Of a stretch of 64,000 nt of DNA, positions 51,578 through 60,321 are shown in pieces. A model generated the notes under the pieces. It made no database searches, was not told where the DNA came from, and worked only from the letters and a program-made list of their open reading frames with translations. Origin of the DNA: an uncultured Polaribacter sp. GTDB taxonomy: Bacteria > Bacteroidota > Bacteroidia > Flavobacteriales > Flavobacteriaceae. Positions within the stretch are counted from its first letter, which is position 1, and each line of letters starts with the position of its first letter. Made by a program: the position numbers and the translations under genes. The DNA is taken from the NCBI RefSeq assembly GCF_947497125.1, contig NZ_CANMFI010000001.1, positions 620,001 to 684,000 on the forward strand, given 5' to 3'.

Positions 51578-54500
51578 ATGAAAAGAACACCTCCGAATGG
51601 TCTTAATTCGTTTAGAATTTGGAAGAAAAGAAAAGAAATTGCCAGTAATTTAAAATCCCTAATTTTTATTATCCCATTAGCATTTACGATGCTAATTAGC
51701 ACATCTAACTACGCATTTTTAGAAAAAAATGATCGTAGCCAACTTGTTTTTACGCTAAAAACAAAATCTCTTGATATTGAAAAGGACAGTTTACCCTTAA
51801 AACCTTTTTCAGACAATTCTAAAACTTGGACAACCAAGAACGGTTACAATTGGGCAGGTTGGGAACTACAAGAAAAACAACTTCAAAAAACAAACTATAT
51901 TTTTGATAATGGTTCTTCTGAACAATACAATACTACCTACGTAAATTTACAAACTAGTGGTAATGTATTAACTAGTTACATCAGTAATAAAACAAAAAAT
52001 CAGCAGGTTACCGCCAATACAAATCCTACTAATGGAACCGTTAAATTCTTTGAAGACGGAACCTATCTATACACACCGAATAAAGATTTTGTAGGTATAG
52101 ACTCGTTTCAATTTACAGTTTGTGACATTAACAATTTAAATGATTGCAATACAGGAACCGTAAGTGTAATTATAAATGACTATAATAATTTTTCTAGAAA
52201 CGCACATGCTAAAAACAACAAAGAACTGGAGTGTAATACTGCAGAAAGCTTTGTAAATGGTGAATATTTTGACAATGTACAAGTTACAACACCTAATTTT
52301 CCATTGGGTCTAATTCCTCCATGTTTAGGTACAATAGTAAGTGCAAATAACGTAATTGGTTCAGATGAAGCTGCTGCAAACATCGTTATGACTGGTGTTG
52401 GCTGTTTAGCAAGTATATCTGTAAAAGATACAGATGACACTTTTTCTGCTGGTACTTACGCTGGTTTTGAAGTAGGATCTATAGAATTAATTTCTGCTTC
52501 TGTTTTTGCAACTATCACTGTTAAAACTTATTTAAATGGAGTTCAGCAAGAGTCTAAAGTTGTTTCTTCTGATTTGATCTCTGCAGACGTATTTTTAATT
52601 AGTCCTGACGAAAGAATAACACTTGGCTATGTTGCTTCAAAAGAATTTGACGAGGTTAGAATAGAATATTTCTCTTTAGTTGGTGCACTTTATACCGCTC
52701 AAGTTTACAGAGCTGTAATAAAAAAATTCTGCCCTGGTGAAGCACTTGAATGTAATGAGCCAACAAGAATGAAAAACCCAGAACATTCAGTTGTTATTAA
52801 TTCAGAAAATACAGGTATTTCTGGTTTAGCATGCGTTGGTTGTTCTGTTAACAATGCAGAAGATGTAATTAGTAGTGACGATGATGCATACGCTACCATA
52901 AATATGCTTGCTTCTATAGGTGTTATGGGAAGTATTGCAGTAGAAGATGTATTAAATGAATATCCTGCTGGTACATTTGCTGGCTTTGATATTTCTAACC
53001 CAAGCATTATAAACTTTGATGTTGCTGCATGGGTAACTATTAGAACTTTTTTAAATGGAGTCTCACAAGAAACATCTACCTCTGGATCATTAGCATCTGT
53101 TAATATTCCTATTTTAAATGGATCTGGCAGAAAAGTACTAGGGTTTGCCACAACTAAACCTTTCGATCAAGTAAAACTAGAAATTGTTAATCTTGCTAGT
53201 GTTTTAAATACTACAAGAGTATATGGCGCTGTTTTTCAAACTTTTTGTGAAGGAGAAGAGCTTTTATGTAATACTCCAACAACGTTAAGTACACCAACGT
53301 ATCCTGTTGTTATTAATAGCGAAAGAACAGGTGTAAATTCGCTAGCGTGTGTTGGCTGTTCTTTAAATAATACACAAGATGCAATAGATAATGACGAGAC
53401 AACTTATGCCCAAATGATTTTAGGGGTTAGTGTTCTCGCAGAAGCAAGTATGTCTATAAAAAATCAGATAACAAATTATCCAACCGGAACTTTTGCTGGT
53501 TTTGATATAGAAAATCAAACCTTAATTAGTGCCAATGTAATAGATACTTACAGGGTTTGTACATATCTAGATGGTGTGTTACAAGAATGTAAAATTGGTG
53601 GTACACAGCTAGTAACAGTTGGTTCTGGTTTAATTGCGTCAAACAATAGAAATACAATTGGTTTTGTTGCCAACAAACCATTTGATGAAGTTCAATTTTC
53701 TGTAATCAACCTAGCAGGTATAGATATAGGAGAACTTAAAATATATGGCATGGTAGTTCAAGAATTTTGTGAAGTAACACTAGAATGTGGAAACACATAT
53801 AGTTTAAGTACACCTAAATTTCCTGTGGTTATCGATAACGCAAACTCTGGCATTGCTGGTATTGCATGTGTAGGATGCTCTGTAAATAACACAAAAAATG
53901 TTGTAAGTGAAGACTTAACAGATTATGCAGAAATAACAATGCTTGCTGGTGTACTTTCATCAGGATCTATAGCTGTAACAGATGGAATATCTACCTACCC
54001 TTCAGGATCTTCTGCTGGTTTTACCGTTTCTTCACCAAACACTCTTCTTCAGTTAGATGTGCTTGGTAGCATTACAATATGTACATCTTTAGATGGTGTT
54101 AGACAAGAATGCAGAACAGGTTTAGGTTTAATAGATTTATCTGCAATATTTAGTATTATTGGCCTACCAAACACAGCAACTTTTGTTGGCTTTAAAACTT
54201 CTTTACCATACGATAGTATACAAATTTCTGTTGCATCTTTAGCAAGTGTTCTTAATATTATAAGAGTTCACAGTGCTTTTATAGATACAAATGGTGCAGA
54301 AATTGAAGGAGTTTTGTGTCTAGACTATTGTGATGCTAGTATTTCAGGAAATACAGATACTGATAATGATGGTATTAGTGACGTTTGTGATAAAGATGAT
54401 GATAATGATGGAATTCTAGATATAGACGAAGGTACTGGCGATATTGATAATGATGGAATTCCAAATCAATTAGACTTAGACTCTGATAATGACGGAATAT

Positions 54501-57500
54501 TTGATATTGTAGAAAATGGTGGCTTAGATGAAGATGGCGATGGTAGAATAGGAACTGGAAACCCGATTGACACAGACAAAGACGGTGTACCAGATTTAAT
54601 AGACCCAGACAATGGTGGCACTAATATACCAATTAAAGATTCTGATAATGACGGAGTTCCTAATTACTTAGATTTAGATTCTGATAATGACGGTATTACA
54701 GATGTAATAGAATCTGGTGGTTTAGACCCAGACAAGGATGGTGTTATTGGTTCTGGCCCTATTACAGATACTGACAACGATGGTCTTGCTGACAACGTAG
54801 ATACAGACGATGGAGGAACACCTCTAATAATTATTGATACTGATAAAGATGGCATTCCTAATTCACAAGACTTAGATTCTGATAATGACGGAACAACAGA
54901 CCTTATAGAAGCTGGTGGTATTGATATTGATGGAAATGGTGTTCTTGACGTTTTAATAGATAGCGATAATGATGGTCTTGCAGATATAGTAGATCCAGAA
55001 AATAATACAACTACCAATATAAATGATGGTTCTGGAATTCCTTTAACAAACCCTGATACTGATAATGATGGCTATCCAGACTTGATAGATCTAGACTCTG
55101 ACAATGATGGCATTACAGATGTTTTAGAAAATGGAGGTTTAGATCCAGATGGAGATGGTATGGTTGGAACTGGATTAATTTATGATCAAGATAATGACGG
55201 ATTATCAGATATAGTAGATACAGACAACAATTTAACCGCTACCGCTAACGACGGATCAGGGGTAGCATTACCTAACAATGATGCAGATAATGATGGCATT
55301 AGAAACGCAAGAGATTTAGATGCAGATAACGATGGGATACCAGACAATATTGAAAGTCAATCTACTATAGATTATATAGCACCAAGTGGTTTAGACTCTG
55401 ATAATGATGGTTTAGATGATGCCTATGACAAAAATACCGATAACACCGGCCTATTGGGTATTATTCCTGTTAATACAGATAATACAGCAAGCAGTAATTC
55501 AGACAATTTACCTGATTACTTAGACTTAGATTCTGACGGTGATGGTATATTTGATATTATTGAATCTGGCAGTAATTTAGCAAATAACGGATTCGGTAAA
55601 GTAACCGGAAATGTTGGTTTAAATGGATTGGTTGATGCAATTGAAACTGGTGGTATTGATTTAGGATATACAGATATTAATGGATCGTATGATACAACAC
55701 AAGTAGATAATTTTACAGATACCGATAACGACGCATCATCTGTTGGTGATGTTGATTATAGAGATGCAGAACTAAATGGAATTCCTATGATAACACAAGT
55801 GTATCAATTTGGTTCAGAGAAATGGATAGAAATCACAAATAACAGCAAGTTATACCCAATTGGAAAAGACTTAATTAAAGTACAGTTTTATAAAAACAAA
55901 ACTGGGGATCAAACAAGTATTTTACCCGATAAAATAATTACAATAAACACTAGTTTAGAAGCAGGTAAATCTATATTAATTAGTAACACATCTAATAGTA
56001 TAACCAATATAGACAATGCTGCAACTATTATTGTAGATAATGATTTTACAGATTTTGAAGGTGCAAATGATATAATAACATTATCACCAAGAAACAATCG
56101 TAATTCTTATCGTTTAAAATACGATGTAATAGAAGCTTTTAAAAATAAAACTAGCTATGTAAGAGTTGATGAAAAGCTATCACCTAATAAAGATTACACT
56201 TTAAGTGATTGGGTGTTATTTATAGATGATGCGCTAGATCCTTATTTGCTTAAAAACTTAACAGATAATACAGGTGGTCCTGAAAGACATCCTCATGACC
56301 CTTTAATTTCTGAAGTAAACAATGCAATTAATACAACAAATACCTTATTAGGAAAGCACCATTTCGATAAAACTATCAGAATAAATAATGCATGGAGTAA
56401 TGGTTCTCCTGATAGATCTAGATTTGTACATATTGCTGAAGATTACAATCATACAAATGGTAAATTAAGCGCTAGAAAGCTTAAGGTTGATAACTCTAAA
56501 AAGCTTTCAATTACAGATAATTTATTAGTTGTTACTAATGACATTGAATTAAACGGACAAATTCGATTGATTACCCCTAACTCTAATAGTGAGTCACAAT
56601 TAATTCAAACGCATAATAACGCTTCTTTAGTTTCTGGTTCTGGTAAATTACTTGTAGACCAAAATTCTAACGTACCAAGTGTATATAGATACAATTACAT
56701 TGGTTCCCCGGTAGTTAGCAATCAAGGAAATGCAACTTTTACAATAAAAGATATTTTTAAAGATGGCACTATACCTACAAACCATTCTGGTATTGTAAAC
56801 ACAGATATTGCAAGAGATATTAATTTTATAGGTGGTTTAAACGGTAATACATCAAGCCCGATATCATTAGCAGAATATTGGATGTTTACGAACTCTCCTA
56901 TCGGTGGTAACCCAAGTGCTTGGAGCCAACAATTAAGTACAGGACAAATTTCGAATACAGATGGATTTATTTTTAAAGGACCTGGTATTGAACAAAATTA
57001 TACTTTTTTAGGCTCTCCTAACGATGGTTTACTAACTACTTCAATTAGTAAAGATGAAGAGTATTTAATGGCAAACCCTTATTCTTCGGCCATTAGTGTT
57101 AAGAATTTTATAGAAGACAATGCCAATTCAATAACAGGAACATTATATTTCTGGCAACATGCAAGTGAACAATCTAGCTCTAGCAACACTTCTGATGGAC
57201 ATAATTTTGCTGGTTACATTGGCGGCTATGCTACCAGAACAATTACCATGGGAGTTTCTGCAAAAAATGCTGCTAGAGGACCTATTAATGCAAATTTAGA
57301 GGCAGAAAACGAAACAATTAATGGTGGTATAATAGAAACTGTAAATGATAACACACAAAATATAGACGTTGTTAAACTTAACGCTGCAGGCCAAAAAATT
57401 ATCTTTAATGAAATTATTTCTGGAGTAGATACATTAAGAGTTAGATACAAATCTAATAGTTCAAAAACTATTAGGATTAAAGAAAACAACAATTTTAGAA

Positions 57501-58555
57501 CAGATGCTGTTTTACCAGCAACTGGTGGTAATTTTACAATCAAACAAATAGTAATTTGTGTATTAGATGATAAAAACATAACATTAGAATCATTAGATAG
57601 TAATGAAATACAAATAGATTATTTAAACTTAACTGATAATGGAAATATTAGTTGTGCACCATCGACATCTGTAGATGGCTTTGATTACACTAAACCTGAG
57701 CCTTATATAGCTATAGGTCAAGGATTCTTTGTTATTGGTGATGATACTGATGGTGGTGATATTGTATTTAAAAATAGCCAAAGAGAATATAAAAAAGAAG
57801 TTTTGGGTGAATCTGTATTTTTAAGGTCTAACGAAAACCAAACAAATTCAATAAATAATATATCTACCATAAAATTAGGAATGAACTTTGATTCTGATAT
57901 TAGTAACAGTAAATATCACAGACAAATAGGCTTATCATTTAATAAATATCATTCATTTGAGCATGATAAAGGTTATGATGCCGAAATAAATGATATTGGC
58001 ACTACAGATTTCTATTGGAAATTTCCTTCTAATGCATCTAAATATGTGATTGCTGGGATACAAGAAATAACAGAAGATTTAGAAGTACCTCTAGAAATTA
58101 AAATTGGTATTAGTGGCTCTATATCTATAGGAATCGATGAATTAAATAACATTAATAGTAAAATTTATATTGTTGATAAACTGACAAATAATTCTTATAA
58201 CATAACAGAAAGTGATGCTGTAATACATTTAAATGAAGGCACCTATTCAGACAGATTCATATTAGCTTTTTCTGAACATAAAGCTTTATCAATAGAAAAT
58301 AATATTAGTAAAAAAGAGACTAATATCTATGTAGATAATAAGAACAAAAAGATAGTAATATCTAAAGAAGAAAATATCGATTTAAATACCGTTAAAGTTT
58401 ATAATGTAATTGGTAAAAAAATAATCTCATGGGAAATTAAAGATCAAAAAACTAAGTACTTTTTAGATGTTAACAAGCAATTATCAAACGGCATCTATTT
58501 TGTTGTAATAGATACAAACAAAGGAAAATACAACAAAAAAATCATAATAGAATAA
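51578..58555 (+). CDS. Giant T9SS-secreted repeat protein (cadherin-like, four CVGC repeats, TSP3, CBM-like)
   Basis: This is a 2325-residue exported protein with a long N-terminal signal (hydrophobic core about residues 27-46 after a basic region). In order: a cadherin/VCBS-like module (about 130-200, TYLYTPNKDFVGIDSFQFTV); four related repeats of about 170 residues (starting near nucleotides 52227, 52743, 53261 and 53779), the last three sharing CVGCSxNN; an Asp-rich TSP3 array (about 925-1395, DTDNDGIPNQLDLDSDNDG type); then the region shared with the 29372-40438 protein, from PMITQVYQ near 1403, including a CBM6/35-like module at 57295-57630. A T9SS type A sorting domain ends it (about the last 75 residues, KVYNVIGKKIISWEIK). 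Likely a cell-surface adhesin or binding protein. Confidence 0.85.
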   Translation: MKRTPPNGLNSFRIWKKRKEIASNLKSLIFIIPLAFTMLISTSNYAFLEKNDRSQLVFTLKTKSLDIEKDSLPLKPFSDNSKTWTTKNGYNWAGWELQEKQLQKTNYIFDNGSSEQYNTTYVNLQTSGNVLTSYISNKTKNQQVTANTNPTNGTVKFFEDGTYLYTPNKDFVGIDSFQFTVCDINNLNDCNTGTVSVIINDYNNFSRNAHAKNNKELECNTAESFVNGEYFDNVQVTTPNFPLGLIPPCLGTIVSANNVIGSDEAAANIVMTGVGCLASISVKDTDDTFSAGTYAGFEVGSIELISASVFATITVKTYLNGVQQESKVVSSDLISADVFLISPDERITLGYVASKEFDEVRIEYFSLVGALYTAQVYRAVIKKFCPGEALECNEPTRMKNPEHSVVINSENTGISGLACVGCSVNNAEDVISSDDDAYATINMLASIGVMGSIAVEDVLNEYPAGTFAGFDISNPSIINFDVAAWVTIRTFLNGVSQETSTSGSLASVNIPILNGSGRKVLGFATTKPFDQVKLEIVNLASVLNTTRVYGAVFQTFCEGEELLCNTPTTLSTPTYPVVINSERTGVNSLACVGCSLNNTQDAIDNDETTYAQMILGVSVLAEASMSIKNQITNYPTGTFAGFDIENQTLISANVIDTYRVCTYLDGVLQECKIGGTQLVTVGSGLIASNNRNTIGFVANKPFDEVQFSVINLAGIDIGELKIYGMVVQEFCEVTLECGNTYSLSTPKFPVVIDNANSGIAGIACVGCSVNNTKNVVSEDLTDYAEITMLAGVLSSGSIAVTDGISTYPSGSSAGFTVSSPNTLLQLDVLGSITICTSLDGVRQECRTGLGLIDLSAIFSIIGLPNTATFVGFKTSLPYDSIQISVASLASVLNIIRVHSAFIDTNGAEIEGVLCLDYCDASISGNTDTDNDGISDVCDKDDDNDGILDIDEGTGDIDNDGIPNQLDLDSDNDGIFDIVENGGLDEDGDGRIGTGNPIDTDKDGVPDLIDPDNGGTNIPIKDSDNDGVPNYLDLDSDNDGITDVIESGGLDPDKDGVIGSGPITDTDNDGLADNVDTDDGGTPLIIIDTDKDGIPNSQDLDSDNDGTTDLIEAGGIDIDGNGVLDVLIDSDNDGLADIVDPENNTTTNINDGSGIPLTNPDTDNDGYPDLIDLDSDNDGITDVLENGGLDPDGDGMVGTGLIYDQDNDGLSDIVDTDNNLTATANDGSGVALPNNDADNDGIRNARDLDADNDGIPDNIESQSTIDYIAPSGLDSDNDGLDDAYDKNTDNTGLLGIIPVNTDNTASSNSDNLPDYLDLDSDGDGIFDIIESGSNLANNGFGKVTGNVGLNGLVDAIETGGIDLGYTDINGSYDTTQVDNFTDTDNDASSVGDVDYRDAELNGIPMITQVYQFGSEKWIEITNNSKLYPIGKDLIKVQFYKNKTGDQTSILPDKIITINTSLEAGKSILISNTSNSITNIDNAATIIVDNDFTDFEGANDIITLSPRNNRNSYRLKYDVIEAFKNKTSYVRVDEKLSPNKDYTLSDWVLFIDDALDPYLLKNLTDNTGGPERHPHDPLISEVNNAINTTNTLLGKHHFDKTIRINNAWSNGSPDRSRFVHIAEDYNHTNGKLSARKLKVDNSKKLSITDNLLVVTNDIELNGQIRLITPNSNSESQLIQTHNNASLVSGSGKLLVDQNSNVPSVYRYNYIGSPVVSNQGNATFTIKDIFKDGTIPTNHSGIVNTDIARDINFIGGLNGNTSSPISLAEYWMFTNSPIGGNPSAWSQQLSTGQISNTDGFIFKGPGIEQNYTFLGSPNDGLLTTSISKDEEYLMANPYSSAISVKNFIEDNANSITGTLYFWQHASEQSSSSNTSDGHNFAGYIGGYATRTITMGVSAKNAARGPINANLEAENETINGGIIETVNDNTQNIDVVKLNAAGQKIIFNEIISGVDTLRVRYKSNSSKTIRIKENNNFRTDAVLPATGGNFTIKQIVICVLDDKNITLESLDSNEIQIDYLNLTDNGNISCAPSTSVDGFDYTKPEPYIAIGQGFFVIGDDTDGGDIVFKNSQREYKKEVLGESVFLRSNENQTNSINNISTIKLGMNFDSDISNSKYHRQIGLSFNKYHSFEHDKGYDAEINDIGTTDFYWKFPSNASKYVIAGIQEITEDLEVPLEIKIGISGSISIGIDELNNINSKIYIVDKLTNNSYNITESDAVIHLNEGTYSDRFILAFSEHKALSIENNISKKETNIYVDNKNKKIVISKEENIDLNTVKVYNVIGKKIISWEIKDQKTKYFLDVNKQLSNGIYFVVIDTNKGKYNKKIIIE

Positions 58556-58562
58556 TCAAAAA

Positions 58563-58606
58563 ATTCTTTGCATAATTGTTTCTTTAGTGATAGTTTTGCA
58601 AAGAAT
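58563..58606 (+). other. Hairpin with 10-bp stem between the giant gene and the microprotein
   Basis: ATTCTTTGCA (58563-58572) pairs perfectly with TGCAAAGAAT (58597-58606) over a 24-nt loop, and no U tract follows. It may stabilise or partly attenuate the transcript between the two genes. Confidence 0.45.
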
Positions 58607-58641
58607 AATTAATTAAAAAATAATTATTAAATTTAACAACA

Positions 58642-58797
58642 ATGGCATTTATTCAAATACCTCCACCTCCTTCGGGACCAAGTTTCCCTCCAGGGCTTCC
58701 GATAGACAATGGAATTTTATTCTTATTTTGTTTAGCAGTTGTATATGGCTTATACAAACTAAAAAGAAAATCAAAATTATATCGTTCTGTAAAATAA
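58642..58797 (+). CDS. Sorting-signal microprotein (51 aa, PID-CTERM-like)
   Basis: The 51-residue reading frame begins MAFIQIPPPPSGPSFPP. GLPID at about residues 18-22 follows a proline run, then comes one hydrophobic span (about 24-40, ILFLFCLAVVYGLY) and a basic tail (KLKRKSKLYRSVK). The proline-rich stretch, PID motif, single span and basic cluster match the PID-CTERM type of C-terminal protein-sorting signal (from memory). Here it is almost the whole protein. It lies 86 nt after the giant T9SS gene in the same direction and before a hairpin terminator. It has no signal peptide of its own. Confidence 0.7.
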   Translation: MAFIQIPPPPSGPSFPPGLPIDNGILFLFCLAVVYGLYKLKRKSKLYRSVK

Positions 58798-58812
58798 CGA
58801 TCTATAAAAAAG

Positions 58813-58900
58813 CAACTATTTTTAATTTAATAGTTGTCTGTAATAATTAATCACAAGAAACATCTATTTAAAATAGATGTTTTTTTGTGATTTTTTTTTA
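58813..58900 (+). terminator. Two hairpins ending the giant-gene/microprotein unit
   Basis: The first stem is CAACTATT (58813-58820) / AATAGTTG (58829-58836). The second, stronger structure pairs AAACATCTATTT with AAATAGATGTTT (about 58858-58882), extended by TCACAA/TTGTGA outside, and is followed by a T-rich tract. Confidence 0.75.
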
Positions 58901-59074
58901 TCAACCTAAAGCAATTAAGCCTTGTCATTATATTATGCTAAAAAAAGCATTGAATTCATTTTTCACTATTTTATTAATAAGCGCATGTAATATTTTACTT
59001 TCTTGCTATTATAAGTAACAATTATTACTTCATTTAAAAAAATCTAAAATCTAATATAGATTAAGCTTATTTTG

Positions 59075-59082
59075 TACATTTG
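59075..59082 (+). promoter_or_regulatory. TACATTTG -7 box of the rRNA methyltransferase gene
   Basis: TACATTTG matches the consensus and lies 21 nt before the ATG at 59104. The stretch 58901-59074 shows no convincing gene. Confidence 0.5.
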
Positions 59083-59103
59083 TAGTCTATTTTAGATAAA
59101 AAA

Positions 59104-60315
59104 ATGAGATTACACAGAAATTTAACATTTGCTGTTATAGACAGTATTAGAGATATATTTAACGAAGGTGTTTATGCAGACAAAGCTGTAGAAAAAGCAT
59201 TAAAAAGAGACAAACGTTGGGGTGCAAGAGACCGAAAATTTGTGGCCGAAACTATTTACGATATTGTTAGATGGAATCGTTTATACGCTGAAATTGCAGA
59301 AGTTAAAGCACCGTATGATAGAGATAATATTTGGAGGCTTTTTTCTGTGTGGTGTATTTTAAGAGGTATTAAATTACCAGATTGGAATCAAATTGGTGAC
59401 GTTCCTGAAAGAAGAATAAAAGGACGTTTTGCTGAATTGTCTAAGATTAGAAAGTATAGAGAATCTATACCTGATTGGATGGACGAGATTTGTGTTGCAG
59501 AATTAGGCGAAGAAGTTTGGACCAAAGAAATTGCTGCATTAAACAAGCAAGCTAGTGTTATTTTAAGAACCAACACATTAAATATTTCTAAAGAAATTCT
59601 TCAAAAAAAATTAAAATCAGAAAATGTAGATACCGAATTTGTACCCAACCACCCTGATGCTTTAATGCTTCCGGAAAGAGCAAATGTATTTAAAACAGAA
59701 GCTTTTCATAATGGTTATTTTGAGGTACAAGATGCATCATCGCAACTTGTTGCTGCTTATTTAGAAGTAGAACCGGGTATGAAAGTAGTAGATACTTGCG
59801 CGGGTGCTGGTGGTAAAACACTTCACTTGTCTGCTTTAATGGAAAATAAAGGTCAGATTATTGCTATGGATATTTACGAAAGTAAACTCCGTAAGTTAAA
59901 AGTAAGAGCTAAAAGAAACAAAGCACACAATATAGACATGCGTGTAATAGACTCTACCAAACCTATTAAAAAACTGTATGGCAAAGCAGATAGAGTTTTA
60001 ATTGATGCTCCTTGTTCTGGTTTGGGTGTGTTAAGAAGAAATCCTGATTCTAAATGGAAACTTCAACCAGAATTTATAGACAATATTAAAAAAGTACAGC
60101 AAGATGTTTTACAGCAATACTCTAAAATGTTAAAACCTGGCGGAAAAATGGTGTATGCAACTTGTTCGGTTTTACCCTCTGAAAACCAAGATCAAGTAGC
60201 TACTTTTTTAGCTTCTGAAGCAGGAAAAGAGTTTAGCCTTGTAAAAGATAAAAAAGTAATGGCACATGTTTCTGGGTTTGATGGTTTTTACATGGCTTTG
60301 TTAGAAAAAAAATAA
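59104..60315 (+). CDS. RsmB-type rRNA cytosine-C5 methyltransferase (NOL1/NOP2/Sun family)
   Basis: This is a 403-residue SAM-dependent enzyme methylating cytosine in rRNA, with RsmB (16S C967) the closest match in layout. An N-terminal NusB-like helical domain (about residues 1-150) is followed by the SAM site DTCAGAGGKTLHL (about 231-243). The PC motif is in IDAPCSGLGVLRRNPD (about 301-316). The catalytic Cys is in YATCSVLPSENQDQV (about 353-367), so both family cysteines are present. The gene has its own promoter, and the secreted nuclease gene starts 6 nt after its stop, so the two are probably co-transcribed despite unrelated roles. Confidence 0.9.
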   Translation: MRLHRNLTFAVIDSIRDIFNEGVYADKAVEKALKRDKRWGARDRKFVAETIYDIVRWNRLYAEIAEVKAPYDRDNIWRLFSVWCILRGIKLPDWNQIGDVPERRIKGRFAELSKIRKYRESIPDWMDEICVAELGEEVWTKEIAALNKQASVILRTNTLNISKEILQKKLKSENVDTEFVPNHPDALMLPERANVFKTEAFHNGYFEVQDASSQLVAAYLEVEPGMKVVDTCAGAGGKTLHLSALMENKGQIIAMDIYESKLRKLKVRAKRNKAHNIDMRVIDSTKPIKKLYGKADRVLIDAPCSGLGVLRRNPDSKWKLQPEFIDNIKKVQQDVLQQYSKMLKPGGKMVYATCSVLPSENQDQVATFLASEAGKEFSLVKDKKVMAHVSGFDGFYMALLEKK

Positions 60316-60321
60316 GTAACA

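Noticed and set aside
58935..59018. 27-residue frame MLKKALNSFFTILLISACN... with a lipobox-like Cys
   Set aside because: Too short and without a promoter box or conservation that I can judge; it lies in the region between a terminator and the next promoter and may be chance.
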